A stretch of 64,000 bases of DNA from JAVVHE01 sp032249695 (GCA_032249695.1 JAVVHE010000007.1:1-64000), one strand, 5' to 3'; shown: positions 37,520 through 47,181, counted from the stretch's first letter. Made by a program: numbers and translations. The notes: generated by a model not told the origin, from the sequence alone.

Positions 37520-39058
37520 CTACGCCAGCAGCGCCTGCAGCAGCGCGTAGAGGCTGCCCGCCAGCAGGATCGTCGCGGGCAGCGTCGTCACCCACGCCAG
37601 CGCGAGCGCGCGCACGGTGCTCCACTGCAGGCCCGACCCGTTCGCAGTCATCGTGCCAGCGACGCCCGACGACATGATATGAGTCGTCGAAACCGGCAGC
37701 TTGTAGGTGTCGGCCGCGAAAATCGTCGCCATCGCCGTCAGCTCGGCCGAGGCACCCTGCGCGTAGGTCAGATGCTGTTTGCCGATCTTTTCACAGACCG
37801 TCACGACGATCCGCCGCCAGCCCACCATTGTCCCCAGCCCCAGCGCCAGCGCGACCATCGCCTTGACCCAGGTGGGGATATACTGTGTCGCGCCCGCGAC
37901 CGCCTTGTCGAGCGCCTTGACCGGCTTGGCTTCGGTGTCGGCGAGCTTGGCCTTGCCCAGGATCCGCGTCGCACTGCCGACCAGATAGAGGTCGTCGCGC
38001 AGCGGCGTCGTCGCGGCCGCAGGCACACGCGCGACGCTGCCGGCGCGCTCAACCTCGGCGCCGATGTTCGCAGTCATCGCCGCGAGCGCGGCGTAGACCT
38101 CCGGCTTGTCGGCCTCCTTCGCCTTGACCGCGCTGTTGACCGTCTTGCGCGCCGCAGCGAGATCGGGCCGCGATGCGCCGCCGCTCAGCCGGTCGAAGGC
38201 AGCCGCCGCGTCGGCCGAGGCTGCGACGAACGCGCGTCCGTCCTCCAGAGTCGCCGCGCGGTTGACCGCGAACGCTGTCGGCGCGACGCCGATCAGGATC
38301 AGCATCAACAGGCCCATGTCCTTCTGGCCGTCATTGCTGCCGTGGAAGAAGCTCACGCCCGTGCAGGTTGCGATCAGCAGCGCGCGGATGCCCGGCGGCG
38401 GCGGCGTATCGCCCTCAGGCTCGCGGTAAAGCGCCGGGTTCTTCAGCAAGGCCTTCGCGATCAGCAGCAGCAGGCCCGCTCCGACGAAGCCGATGACGGG
38501 AGCCATCGCCAGCCCTTCGAAAATCTTGGTCGCCTGGCTCCAGTCGACGCCGCTCGCCTGCGCGGGGCCGGGCGAGAGCAGCTGGTTCGCCACGCCGACG
38601 CCCAGCACCGAACCGATCAGCGCGTGGCTGGAGCTGTTGGGGATGCCGAAGAATCAGGTGCCGAGATTCCAGATGATCGCCGCCAGCAGCAGCGCAAACA
38701 GCATCGCATAGCCAGCGCCGGGGCCGACGCGCAGAATCAGCTCAACGGGCAACAGGTTGACGATCGAATAGGCGACGCCGCCCGCCGAGGCCATTACGCC
38801 CGCGAAGTTCCACAGCCCCGACCAAACCACCGCCTGCAGCGGCTTCAGGCTGTGCGTGTAGATGACGGTCGCAACGGCATTGGCGGTATCGTGGAAGCCG
38901 TTCACGAACTCGAAGCCCAGCGCAATGAACAGCGCGGACGCGAGAGTGACATAGGCCGCGGGCGCCAGCACTTCGCCGACTCCGCGAAGATCGGTCAGAA
39001 AGCCGCTGACGCCGACGCCGATCCCGCCGAGGATCGCCGCGGCGAAAAGGATCTTCAT
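37520..39058 (-). pseudogene. PiT-family inorganic phosphate transporter with in-frame stop
   Basis: A single frame encodes about 512 residues of a PiT permease, interrupted by one TGA at 38,654-38,656. The N-terminal piece (134 residues from MKILFAAAILGGIGVG) has FEFVNGFHDTANAVATVIYT and ends IIWNLGT. After the TGA the same frame continues FFGIPNSSSHALIGSVLGVG and runs to the C-terminal YALLQALLA. The family has Trp (TGG) at this point, so one G-to-A change explains the stop. Neither half should work alone. It may be a true nonsense mutation or a sequencing error. Upstream, a C12 tract (39,097-39,108 as G) may have disturbed the natural N-terminus. Confidence 0.8.
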
Positions 39059-39096
39059 CAGCGTGGGCGTCGGTACATCGAATTGCGGCCCGCGCC

Positions 39097-39108
39097 GGGG
39101 GGGGGGGG
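39097..39108. repeat. 12-base homopolymer G (C on minus strand)
   Basis: Twelve consecutive G residues lie 39 bp upstream of the PiT start on the plus strand, in the PiT 5' region. Such runs are rare even in GC-rich genomes and slip readily during replication. The minus-strand frame continues through it in two phases: the PiT frame (GPQFDVPTPTLMKILF downstream) and another frame opening at 39,176 (MAAPFTESFAWRP upstream). Confidence 0.9.
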
Positions 39109-39228
39109 TGCGGCGGGCGTAACGAGCGCAGCGGCCTGGGTCGCCAAGCGAAGCTCTCCGTGAATGGCGCCGCCATGTTGAGGCGGCAGCATCGCCCTAG
39201 ACGGGCCGGGGCGCTCCTGTCAGCGCCG

Positions 39229-39648
39229 TCACGAAAGGTTCACATGCTCGGTCGGCAGCGCGGCGATCAGCACGGCCGCGTAGGCGCACGGGCGGTCGTC
39301 GGTCAGCGTCAGCCAGATTTCGGCGCGATGGCCGGGCGGGGTGAGCTGTGCGAGGCGTTCGGCTGCTCCGCCGGAGAGCGCCAGCGTCGGCCGCCCGCCG
39401 GGCAGGTTCACGACGCCAATGTCCTTGAAGAACACGCCGTGTGCGAAGCCGGTGCCAAGCGCCTTCGACGCAGCCTCCTTGGCAGCGAAGCGCTTGGCGT
39501 AGGTGCCAGCGCGGGTCAGCGGCTGCCGTTCGGCCCGTGCAATCTCGGCATCGGTGAACAGCCGCCGCACGAACCGCTCCCCGTGCCGCGCCAACGCTGC
39601 TTCGATCCGCGGGATCGAGCACAGGTCCGACCCGAAACCGAGGATCAT
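39229..39648 (-). CDS. acpS: Holo-[acyl-carrier-protein] synthase
   Basis: 139 residues. It transfers 4'-phosphopantetheine from CoA to ACP. MILGFGSDLCSIPRIEAALA holds the Mg-binding Asp; FTDAEIARAE and AKRFAAKEAASKALGTGF are the other two signatures. The frame is open upstream, but MILGFGSDL is the family start. It lies 171 bp downstream of pdxJ on the same strand, the usual pdxJ-acpS order; the lepB-rnc genes that often follow are absent. Confidence 0.94.
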   Translation of the reverse strand: MILGFGSDLCSIPRIEAALARHGERFVRRLFTDAEIARAERQPLTRAGTYAKRFAAKEAASKALGTGFAHGVFFKDIGVVNLPGGRPTLALSGGAAERLAQLTPPGHRAEIWLTLTDDRPCAYAAVLIAALPTEHVNLS

Positions 39649-39819
39649 CACGCGTTCGTCCCCAATCTCCGATCGGGGAAAGGGGCAGCTCTCCGAAGGC
39701 GAGTGATGGACGGGCGCGGCGCCGGGCTTAGCCGCCAGCGAGCCCGCCAAATCCGCCGCGGCCCCCCACCACCGGGCTGCGCGCGGTTCCCCACTCCAAG
39801 CTGAGCCCGGGCACGAGCA

Positions 39820-40551
39820 TTAGGCACGCCCCGTATCCATCCGGCGGCGCATCTCGCGCACCGCCTCGGCGAGACCGCAGAATACGCCCTCGCCAATCAG
39901 GAAATGGCCGATGTTGAGCTCGGCGAGCTCGGGGATCGCTGCCACCGGCCCGACATTCTCGAACGTCAGCCCGTGCCCAGCGTGCGGCTCCATCCCGTCG
40001 CGCGCTGCGAACTGCGCGGCGATCGCAACGCGCTCCAGCTCCTCGTGCTTTGGGTGGCCGCGGCGGTGGGCGTAGCGGCCGGTGTGGAACTCCACCACCC
40101 GAGCGCCCGCAGCGTGCGCGGCGGCGAGCTGCTCGGGCGCCGGCTCGATGAACAGCGACACGCGCATCCCCGCGTCGGCCAGCCGCGCCACCACCGGCGT
40201 CAGCGTGTCGAGATGGCCCGCGACGTCCAGTCCGCCCTCGGTTGTGCGCTCCTGCCGCTTTTCGGGCACCAGGCACACCGCGTGCGGGCGATGCTTCAGC
40301 GCGATCGCGATCATCTCGTCGGTCGCCGCCATCTCGAGGTTCAGCGGCAGCGTCAGCTCGGCCACCAGCCGCTCGATGTCGCCGTCGGTGATGTGCCGCC
40401 GGTCCTCGCGCAGATGCGCGGTGATGCCGTCGGCGCCAGCTTCGGCTGCCAGCAGCGCCGCCTTGACCGGATCGGGATGGTCACCGCCGCGCGCGTTGCG
40501 GATCGTCGCGACGTGATCGATGTTGACCCCCAGCCGCAGCCGCCCGCTCAT
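39820..40551 (-). CDS. pdxJ: Pyridoxine 5'-phosphate synthase
   Basis: 243 residues. It condenses 1-deoxyxylulose 5-phosphate with 3-amino-2-oxopropyl phosphate to form vitamin B6. Signatures: LGVNIDHVATIRNARGGDHP, GADGITAHLREDRRHI, NLEMAATDEM, VPEKRQERTTEGGLDV, VSLFIEPAPEQ, EFHTGRYAH and NIGHFLIGEGVF. The start ATG overlaps the stop of the upstream serine hydrolase (ATGA), so it is translationally coupled. Confidence 0.95.
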   Translation of the reverse strand: MSGRLRLGVNIDHVATIRNARGGDHPDPVKAALLAAEAGADGITAHLREDRRHITDGDIERLVAELTLPLNLEMAATDEMIAIALKHRPHAVCLVPEKRQERTTEGGLDVAGHLDTLTPVVARLADAGMRVSLFIEPAPEQLAAAHAAGARVVEFHTGRYAHRRGHPKHEELERVAIAAQFAARDGMEPHAGHGLTFENVGPVAAIPELAELNIGHFLIGEGVFCGLAEAVREMRRRMDTGRA

Positions 40552-41837
40552 CCCGCGCTCCCGGTGCAGACCGCCGCGGAAAGGAGGTCGTAGCTGAGGC
40601 CCTTGCCCTGCCAGATCTCGCCGAATTCGGCCGGGCTGGTGGTGAACGCGATCAGCACGCGGCCGGTGTCGGGCGCGATGACGTTCAGCGCCTGCGCGTT
40701 GCCGATGGCGCCGCGTCGCTCCACCAGCCGCACGGGCGCCGCGCAGCCCTTCAGCGGCACGGTGTAGGTCCATGAACCCAGTGCCGCGTAGCCCAGCTTG
40801 GGGTTGCCGCGCCAAAGCTCGGCAAGCATCTCAGGCTTGAGCAGCTTCCCCGAAGCCAACGCCCGATCGAAGCGGAACAGGTCCCTCGCCGGGCCGGTGG
40901 TCGCAGCCGCTGCGCCAAAGCGCGTCTCGTCATAGCCGTCGTCGGTCCACGCCGCGTCGGGCCCGGCTGGCGTCGTCAGCCGCTGGCCGGGCGGAGCGAG
41001 CCGCGTCTCGGTCATGCCGAGCGGCACCGTAATGCGCTCGGCGAGCAGCACGCTTAAGGGCCGGCCGGTTACGCTCTCCAGGATGCGACCGACGACCAGA
41101 TAATCGCAGTTGTTGTACTGAAAGCTGTCACCCGGCGCCGCGCGCGGCTTGGCCAGGCAGGCGGGCGGGATCGCGTCCTCGGGAGGCTCGGGCGCGGCGG
41201 CGGCATAGACGAGGGGGCGTCCCTCGGCGTCCTTCGGCCCATCCTCATCGCTCGCCAGGCCGGTTGTATGCTGCAGCAGCTGGCGCAGCGTGATCGTATC
41301 GGCGTTGGGCAGCTTCATGCCGCCGAGATGCTTCGCAACGCTCTCATCGAGCGCAAGGCGGCCGTTCTCGACCTCCATCAGCGCCAGCACGGCGACAATC
41401 TGCTTGGTGATGCTCGCCCAGCGCCAGCGGCCATCGCCGTTGTCGAACGGCCGCTCGCCATCGGGGACGCCGACGATCAGCGTGTAGCTGTCTTCGCCCG
41501 ATCCGACGAGCAGCGTTCCGCGGAATTTGGCAGCCTGCGCGACCTTGAGCGCTGCGAGCGCCGCGCGCTCGCCAGGATCGGGCGCGGCTGGGGCTGCGGT
41601 GCGGGCGGGGGCAACCGGCTTGACGGCCGCAGCCCCCCTGGCTGGAGCGGCCGCCGGCTTTGGCGCAGCAGGCTTGGCCGACGGCGCGAGCGAGAAATCG
41701 AGCGGCATGATCGCAGGCGTGTCGGGCTTGGCGGGCTGCTCGGTCGCGTTCGATTCGGGAGGGGCAGGCGGCGCTTCGGGCGTCGGCTGCGCGGCGACGA
41801 TCATTGCGGCGATCAGGACAAGGGTCGGCATGGGCAT
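40548..41837 (-). CDS. Secreted serine hydrolase, beta-lactamase/class C family
   Basis: 429 residues from MPMPTLVLIAAMIVAAQ, a signal peptide. A Pro/Ala-rich linker spans about 18-88. The hydrolase domain has the nucleophile SITK (Ser142, Lys145), YNN (Tyr241) and RQLLQHTTGL near 185. The natural substrate is unknown; such enzymes include esterases, D-aminopeptidases and penicillin-binding-like proteins, so beta-lactam resistance should not be assumed. It overlaps pyrE upstream by one base (TGATG) and pdxJ downstream. Confidence 0.87.
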   Translation of the reverse strand: MPMPTLVLIAAMIVAAQPTPEAPPAPPESNATEQPAKPDTPAIMPLDFSLAPSAKPAAPKPAAAPARGAAAVKPVAPARTAAPAAPDPGERAALAALKVAQAAKFRGTLLVGSGEDSYTLIVGVPDGERPFDNGDGRWRWASITKQIVAVLALMEVENGRLALDESVAKHLGGMKLPNADTITLRQLLQHTTGLASDEDGPKDAEGRPLVYAAAAPEPPEDAIPPACLAKPRAAPGDSFQYNNCDYLVVGRILESVTGRPLSVLLAERITVPLGMTETRLAPPGQRLTTPAGPDAAWTDDGYDETRFGAAAATTGPARDLFRFDRALASGKLLKPEMLAELWRGNPKLGYAALGSWTYTVPLKGCAAPVRLVERRGAIGNAQALNVIAPDTGRVLIAFTTSPAEFGEIWQGKGLSYDLLSAAVCTGSAG

Positions 41838-42415
41838 CACAGTCCGCGGCTCCCCGGCTTGACGGGCGGCATCGCCGCGAGTTCGGGCGGCAGCGCGTCG
41901 GCTGGGTAGGCGGGCACGTCGAGTGTCGCCAGCGCGACGAGCGGGACACGAAGGTCGCATCTGCTGCCCGATCGGTCGATCAGACACGCTGCTCCGACGA
42001 CCGTTCCAGGTTCCGAAGCGATCGAATCTAGTGTCTCGGTAAGCGAAAGTCCCGTGGAAACGATATCCTCCACCACCAAAATGCGCGCACGATTGTCGAT
42101 CTGAAAGTTGCGCCGCAGCCGGAAATGGCCGCCTTCGCGCTCGACATAGAAAGCCCGGCAGCCTAGCGCGCGCGCCGTCTCATAGCCCGGGATGATGCCG
42201 CCGACCGCGGGCGAGACGACGAGGTCGATCTGCCCGAAGCGCGCTCGCGCAGCCTCGGCCAGCGCGCGGCACAGCCGCTCGGTCCGCGGCGGATCGGCGA
42301 AAACCAGCGCCTTTTGCAGGAAAACGGGCGAGCGTAGACCCGACGACAGGATGAAATGCCCCTCCAGCAACGCACCCGCGGCGCGAAACTCGGCCAAGAC
42401 CTCCCCTGCAGTCAC
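41837..42415 (-). CDS. pyrE: Orotate phosphoribosyltransferase
   Basis: 192 residues. It joins orotate to PRPP to make OMP in pyrimidine synthesis. The PRPP loop is ILVVEDIVSTGLSLTETL; GHFILSSGLRSPVFLQKALV and AVGGIIPGYETARALG are further signatures. It starts at GTG (MTAGEVLAEF) 32 bp after the rsh gene. It overlaps the serine hydrolase by one base. Confidence 0.95.
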   Translation of the reverse strand: MTAGEVLAEFRAAGALLEGHFILSSGLRSPVFLQKALVFADPPRTERLCRALAEAARARFGQIDLVVSPAVGGIIPGYETARALGCRAFYVEREGGHFRLRRNFQIDNRARILVVEDIVSTGLSLTETLDSIASEPGTVVGAACLIDRSGSRCDLRVPLVALATLDVPAYPADALPPELAAMPPVKPGSRGL

Positions 42416-42447
42416 CGCGCTCGCCTAACGCGCCCGGTCACGCCAAG

Positions 42448-44559
42448 CTACCCCTGCTCGCGCTCGGCGGATATGATGCCGCGGGCGGCGCGCAGCGTGT
42501 TCGCAATGGCGGCGAGGTGGGCGAGGTTATCGACCTCCAGGTCGATGACGTAGGTGTGGTGGTGCCGGTCGCGGTCGCGGGTCGTCACATTGACGATATT
42601 CGCGCCAGATTCCGCGATGATACGGGTGAGTGTCGCCAGGCTGCCGGGCTCGTTCGAAACAACCGCGGCGATCTTCGCGACGCGGGTTTCGGCCTCCACG
42701 CCCCAGCTGAGATCGAGCCATTCGGCACCGTCATCCTGGGACAGCAGCGGGCACTGGATCGCGTGCACCTCGACTCCCTGGCCGGCGCGGCGCAGGCCGA
42801 CGATCCGGTCGCCGGGGATCGGCGTGCAGCGCGGGCACATGTGGATGGCAGCGCCCGGGATCAGCCCCTGAATCGCGATCGGCGCGGGCTCCAGCGCGCC
42901 GCGCTTCGGGCGCCGCACCTTTCCGCCTTCGGGCGCGAGCGCGTCCAGCAGCATGGAATCGCTCACACCATGGCTCGCGAGCGCGACATGGAGCGCGGGC
43001 AGGTCGGGCAGCCGCAGCCGCTGCACCGCCAGCAGCACTTGTTCATCCGATGGCTTCGGCTTCAGCCGGGCGCGGATCGATTCGAGCATCGAGGCACCGA
43101 GCCGCTCCTGCTCATCGCGCTCGCGGTGGCGCAGATAGCGCCGGATCGCCGCACGTGCCTTGCCCGTCACCACGAACGCGCCCCAGGCCGGATCGGGCTG
43201 CTGCGCGGTTGATCGCAGGATCTCCACCTGGTCGCCGTTCGAAAGCCGGAAGCGCAACGGCACCACGCGGCCGTTCACCTTCGCGCCAACGGTGGTGTCG
43301 CCCAGATCGGTGTGAAGCGCATAAGCGAAGTCCACCGGCGTCGCGCCCGCAGGCAGCTGGATCAGCTCGCCCTTCGGCGTGAAGCAGAACACCTGATCCT
43401 GATACATCGCGAGCTTGGTGTGCTCGAGCAGCTCCTCGGCGCTCGCGGCATGCTCCAGGATTTCCAGAAGATCGCGCACCCACGGATAGTTGGCTGCCGG
43501 GCCCGAGCCATCGACATTCTGTTTGTAGGCCCAGTGCGCGGCCACGCCGAGTTCGGCCTGATGGTGCATCTCGGCAGTGCGGATCTGGATTTCGGTGCGG
43601 ACATTGTCGCGCTGGAACACCGTCGTGTGGATCGATCGGTAGCCGTTCCGCCGCGGTGTCGAGATGAAATCCTTGAAGCGGTTGGGCACCAGCGGCCAGC
43701 GGCGGTGGATCGCGCCCAGCGCGCGGTAGCAGGCGTCCTCGTCCGAAACGATCACGCGAAACGCCATCAGGTCGGACAGCTGATCGAAGCTGATGTGCTT
43801 CACTTGCATCTTGCGCCACACCGAAAAAGGCCGTTTCTCGCGACCCGTCACCCGCGCTTCGATGCCGGCGTTCGCCAGCAGTTCGCGGATGCCCTGCGCG
43901 ATGCGCTCGACACGGCCCGTATCGCCCGAGCGCAGCTGCTCCAGCCGTTTGGTAACCGCGTCCCACGCCTCGGGCTCCAGCTCCTTGAAGGCGAGCTCCT
44001 GCATCTCCTCCATGAACTCGTACATACCGATGCGCTGGGCGAGCGGCGCGTAGATCTCCATCGTCTCGCGCGCGATGCGCTGTCGTTTCTCGACCGACTT
44101 GATGTACTTCAGCGTCCGCATATTGTGCAGACGGTCTGCCAGCTTCACCAGCAGGACCCGTATGTCCCCGCTCATCGCGATCAGGAACTTGCGAAGATTC
44201 TCGGCGGCGCGCTCATTATCCGTCTGCGCTTCGATCTTCGACAGCTTGGTGACGCCGTCCACCAGCCTAGCGACATTGCCGCCGAACAGCTTTTCGATGT
44301 CGTCCCGCGTGGCGACGGTGTCCTCGATTGTGTCGTGCAGGATCGCGGTTGCGATCGTCTCGTCGTCGAGGTGCAGGTCGGTCAGGATGCCCGCGACTTC
44401 GATCGGGTGGCTGAAATAGGGGTCGCCGCTCGCGCGCAACTGGCTGCCATGCGCCTTCACGCTGAACACATAGGCGCGGTTCAGCAAATCCTCGTCGGCG
44501 TCCGGGTCGTAACCACGAACCCGCTCGACCAGTTCATATTGGCGGAGCATCAGCCCCAA
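42448..44559 (-). CDS. rsh: Bifunctional (p)ppGpp synthetase/hydrolase Rsh
   Basis: 703 residues (ATG 44,559; 44,550 also possible). The HD hydrolase domain has FSHPIEVAGILTDLHLDDE, ILHDTIEDTVAT (His-Asp at 75-76) and KLADRLHNMRTLKY. The synthetase domain has RFKDFISTPRRNGYRSIHTT and EIQIRTAEMHHQAELG. TGS (CFTPKGELIQLPAGATPVDF) and a C-terminal ACT domain (VSNEPGSLATLTRIIAESGA) follow. An intact HD motif indicates both activities, so it controls the stringent response and is a single-gene SpoT/RelA type. It heads rsh-pyrE-hydrolase-pdxJ-acpS. Confidence 0.96.
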   Translation of the reverse strand: MGLMLRQYELVERVRGYDPDADEDLLNRAYVFSVKAHGSQLRASGDPYFSHPIEVAGILTDLHLDDETIATAILHDTIEDTVATRDDIEKLFGGNVARLVDGVTKLSKIEAQTDNERAAENLRKFLIAMSGDIRVLLVKLADRLHNMRTLKYIKSVEKRQRIARETMEIYAPLAQRIGMYEFMEEMQELAFKELEPEAWDAVTKRLEQLRSGDTGRVERIAQGIRELLANAGIEARVTGREKRPFSVWRKMQVKHISFDQLSDLMAFRVIVSDEDACYRALGAIHRRWPLVPNRFKDFISTPRRNGYRSIHTTVFQRDNVRTEIQIRTAEMHHQAELGVAAHWAYKQNVDGSGPAANYPWVRDLLEILEHAASAEELLEHTKLAMYQDQVFCFTPKGELIQLPAGATPVDFAYALHTDLGDTTVGAKVNGRVVPLRFRLSNGDQVEILRSTAQQPDPAWGAFVVTGKARAAIRRYLRHRERDEQERLGASMLESIRARLKPKPSDEQVLLAVQRLRLPDLPALHVALASHGVSDSMLLDALAPEGGKVRRPKRGALEPAPIAIQGLIPGAAIHMCPRCTPIPGDRIVGLRRAGQGVEVHAIQCPLLSQDDGAEWLDLSWGVEAETRVAKIAAVVSNEPGSLATLTRIIAESGANIVNVTTRDRDRHHHTYVIDLEVDNLAHLAAIANTLRAARGIISAEREQG

Positions 44560-44599
44560 ATATGGCTGCCGCGACGCGGCGGGGCAACGCTCGGCACCG

Positions 44600-45499
44600 T
44601 CACGCTGCGTACGGCGCCAGCAGTTCGGTCACCAGCGGGTGCTGGAAGCGGCGGCGAAGCGTCAGCGCGTGGAAGCGTTCGGTCAGTCCCTCTAGCCGAT
44701 GGCGCTCGACCAGCACGCCCGCGGCGAGCTCGTCGCGAACCACGATCGGGGGCACCAGCGTCAGTGCATCGGCCTCGCGCGCAAGCAGGCGCAGCATCGC
44801 CATGTCGTCCACCTCGGCGGTGATGGCGGGCACCACGCCCGCGCGCTCCAGCAACCGATCGAAGGCTGCGCGCACGCCGCTGTCGGGGCCGGGAAGCAAC
44901 AGCCGCGCGCCGTGCAGATCGGCGGGGAAGCGCAGCGGCTCGGGCGAGGGGCGGCCGACGAGGCTGACTGGCTGTTCCTCGATCAGTTGGTCGATCATGT
45001 CGGGCTGGCTCCGCGCGATGTCGCCCGCTGCGAGCACCAGATCGAGCGCGTGGCTTGCAAGCAACGCGAGCAGCTCGCGCGCCGCCCCCGACCGGACGAT
45101 CAGCTCGGTATCGGGTCGGCGGACCAATGGCTCAAGGAACTTCAGTTGGAAGTTGCGGCTGAGCGTGGCGACCGCGCCGACGCGCAGCACCTGGCGGCTC
45201 GCGCGCGGGCGGCCCGCGAGTGTCGAGACCAGTTCGTCGCCAGCCTGGACGATTGTATCTGCGTAATCGAGCGCGATCCGCCCCGCTTCGGTCAGCACCA
45301 GCCGGCGCCCCTCGCGCGCAAACAGTGCATGGCCAAGGCTCGCCTCAAGCTCAGCGAGCTGGGTCGACAGCGCCGACTGCGACACGTTCAGCTGCCGCGC
45401 CGCGCCCGTCAGCGTGCCCGCATGCGCGATCGCGTGGAAATAGCGCAGGTGCCTGAAATTGAGCGCAGGCGTGGCAGCCTCCCCGTCCGTTCTGCTCAA
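44600..45499 (-). CDS. LysR-family transcriptional regulator
   Basis: 299 residues. The N-terminal winged helix is LRYFHAIAHAGTLTGAARQLNVSQSALSTQLAELEASLG near 18-55; an effector-binding periplasmic-protein-like domain follows. It is divergent from dabB-dabA, with about 92 bp between starts, and LysR genes next to a divergent target usually regulate it. It thus probably senses a carbon-status signal for the dab genes. The inter-start region is locally AT-rich (AATACAAACATTGAAATAGT). Confidence 0.9.
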   Translation of the reverse strand: MSRTDGEAATPALNFRHLRYFHAIAHAGTLTGAARQLNVSQSALSTQLAELEASLGHALFAREGRRLVLTEAGRIALDYADTIVQAGDELVSTLAGRPRASRQVLRVGAVATLSRNFQLKFLEPLVRRPDTELIVRSGAARELLALLASHALDLVLAAGDIARSQPDMIDQLIEEQPVSLVGRPSPEPLRFPADLHGARLLLPGPDSGVRAAFDRLLERAGVVPAITAEVDDMAMLRLLAREADALTLVPPIVVRDELAAGVLVERHRLEGLTERFHALTLRRRFQHPLVTELLAPYAA

Positions 45500-45591
45500 G
45501 TGAACGTTCTAATACAAACATTGAAATAGTCCAACGATCAAGCGGCCCCTATCTGCCGCCCGCTTACGAAACGGTTTTTGGAGGCGCGGGC

Positions 45592-47178
45592 GTGATTGAA
45601 CTTCCCTGGGTAGCTGCGGTGGGGCCGGTGGGACTGTTCACCGCAGCGCTGGTCGGCGGCGAGGCGCGGCGCAGCGTCCGCAGCACGAACGCTCTTGCGC
45701 TCCTCGCATTCGTCGCGGCGCTGCTGACCGCTGCCGCGGTTGCCGTCGAGGGCAGCCTTGCCACGCCGACGATCGGCGCGAACGGGATCGGGCTGTCGCT
45801 CGAGGTCGATGCGCTCAATGCCACGCTGCTGGTGCTGGTGGCGTTCGTCGGCGCGGTCGTCATCCGCTACAGCCGCAATTACATGGCGGGTGCCCCGCGC
45901 GAGGCAGCGTTCACGCGCTGGCTGGGCTTCACGCTCGCAAGCGTGCTGGCGCTGATCGTCAGCGGCAATCTGGCTGCGCTCGCGGTGTTCTGGGCGCTAA
46001 CCAGCTACGGGCTCGGCAAGCTGCTGGTGCATTATCCGGACCGGCCCGCCGCAATCCTCGCGAGTCGCAAGAAGTGGATCGCGTCCCGGCTCGGCGACCT
46101 GTGCATGATCGGTGCGCTGCTGCTCGCGTGGGATGGGTTCCACACGCTCGACATCGCAGCGATCAAGGCCGCCGCTCCGGCCGCAGGCCACGCGGTCGCC
46201 GGCATCGCGCTGTGCCTCGCGGGCGCGGCGGTGCTAAAGAGCGCGCAGTTCCCGCTGCACGGCTGGCTGACCGAGGTGATGGAGACGCCGACGCCCGTCT
46301 CCGCGCTGCTCCACGCCGGGATCATCAACGCGGGCGGCTTCCTCGTGCTGCGCTTCGCGCCCGTCATCGTCCAGTCGCCTGAGGCGCTGGCGCTCTTGAT
46401 GGTCGTCGGCGGCGTCACCGCGCTGTTTGGATCGATCGTCATGCTGGCGCAGACGAGCATCAAGGTGCAGCTCGCCTTCTCCACCATCGCGCAGATGGGC
46501 TTCATGATCCTGCAGTGCGGGCTCGGCGCCTTTTCCTCGGCGCTGCTGCACATCGTTGCGCACTCGCTCTACAAGGCGCACGCCTTTCTGTCGTCGGGTT
46601 CGGTCATGGACCTGGCGCGCGCGAGCTGGAGCCCGTCGCCCAGCGGCAAGCCCCACTCGGCGCGGGTGATCGTCGTGGTGCTGGCGCTCGTTGGCGTGCT
46701 CGCGGCCGCGGGCATGGGGCTTGGCTTCGATCCGGCCGCGCAGCCGGGCGTGTTCGCGCTCGGCGCGGTCGTGATGATGGGGATCGCGCACCTGATCGCG
46801 AACGCGATCGACGAGCGCCCATCCTTCTACATCGTGGTGCGCGCGCTGATGCTCTCGACGCTGGTCGCAGGCGCCTATTTCGGCCTGCAGATCGCTGTCA
46901 CGCGGCTGCTCGGCTCCTCGGTGCCCGCAACGGCTCCCGCAAGCCTGGCGCAGCTGGTGATCGCGGGCATGGTCGTCATCGCTTTCGGGCTGGTGACCGT
47001 CCTCCAGAACGTCGCGTCGACCGGCCAGTCGGAGCCGCGCTGGGCCGCGCTCCACGTCCACACGCTGAACGGCTTCTACGTGAACACGGTCGCCAACCGG
47101 CTGGTGCTGAAACTGTGGCCCACGGGTCCGGCGCAGATCACCGCCGAGCATCTCAACCCCCTCGCCCGGAAGGCCTGA
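45592..47178 (+). CDS. dabB: DabB: proton-channel (NuoL-like) subunit of inorganic carbon transporter
   Basis: 528 residues with about 14 membrane helices of the NADH-quinone oxidoreductase chain-5/antiporter fold: KSAQFPLHGWLTEVMETPTP, SALLHAGIINAGGFLVLR, QTSIKVQLAFSTIAQMGFMI and HIVAHSLYKAHAFLSSGSVM, the latter holding the conserved Lys/His line of the NuoL channel. It is not part of a nuo operon but directly precedes dabA (3 bp apart). Together they form an energy-coupled DIC accumulation complex. GTG start at 45,592, with GGAGG upstream at about 45,580. Confidence 0.9.
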   Translation: MIELPWVAAVGPVGLFTAALVGGEARRSVRSTNALALLAFVAALLTAAAVAVEGSLATPTIGANGIGLSLEVDALNATLLVLVAFVGAVVIRYSRNYMAGAPREAAFTRWLGFTLASVLALIVSGNLAALAVFWALTSYGLGKLLVHYPDRPAAILASRKKWIASRLGDLCMIGALLLAWDGFHTLDIAAIKAAAPAAGHAVAGIALCLAGAAVLKSAQFPLHGWLTEVMETPTPVSALLHAGIINAGGFLVLRFAPVIVQSPEALALLMVVGGVTALFGSIVMLAQTSIKVQLAFSTIAQMGFMILQCGLGAFSSALLHIVAHSLYKAHAFLSSGSVMDLARASWSPSPSGKPHSARVIVVVLALVGVLAAAGMGLGFDPAAQPGVFALGAVVMMGIAHLIANAIDERPSFYIVVRALMLSTLVAGAYFGLQIAVTRLLGSSVPATAPASLAQLVIAGMVVIAFGLVTVLQNVASTGQSEPRWAALHVHTLNGFYVNTVANRLVLKLWPTGPAQITAEHLNPLARKA

Positions 47179-47181
47179 ACC

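Noticed and set aside
40548..41837. Antibiotic-resistance beta-lactamase
   Set aside because: The SxxK and YxN motifs define a broad serine hydrolase family; the operon context and long Pro/Ala linker argue for a housekeeping enzyme, so resistance is not claimed.
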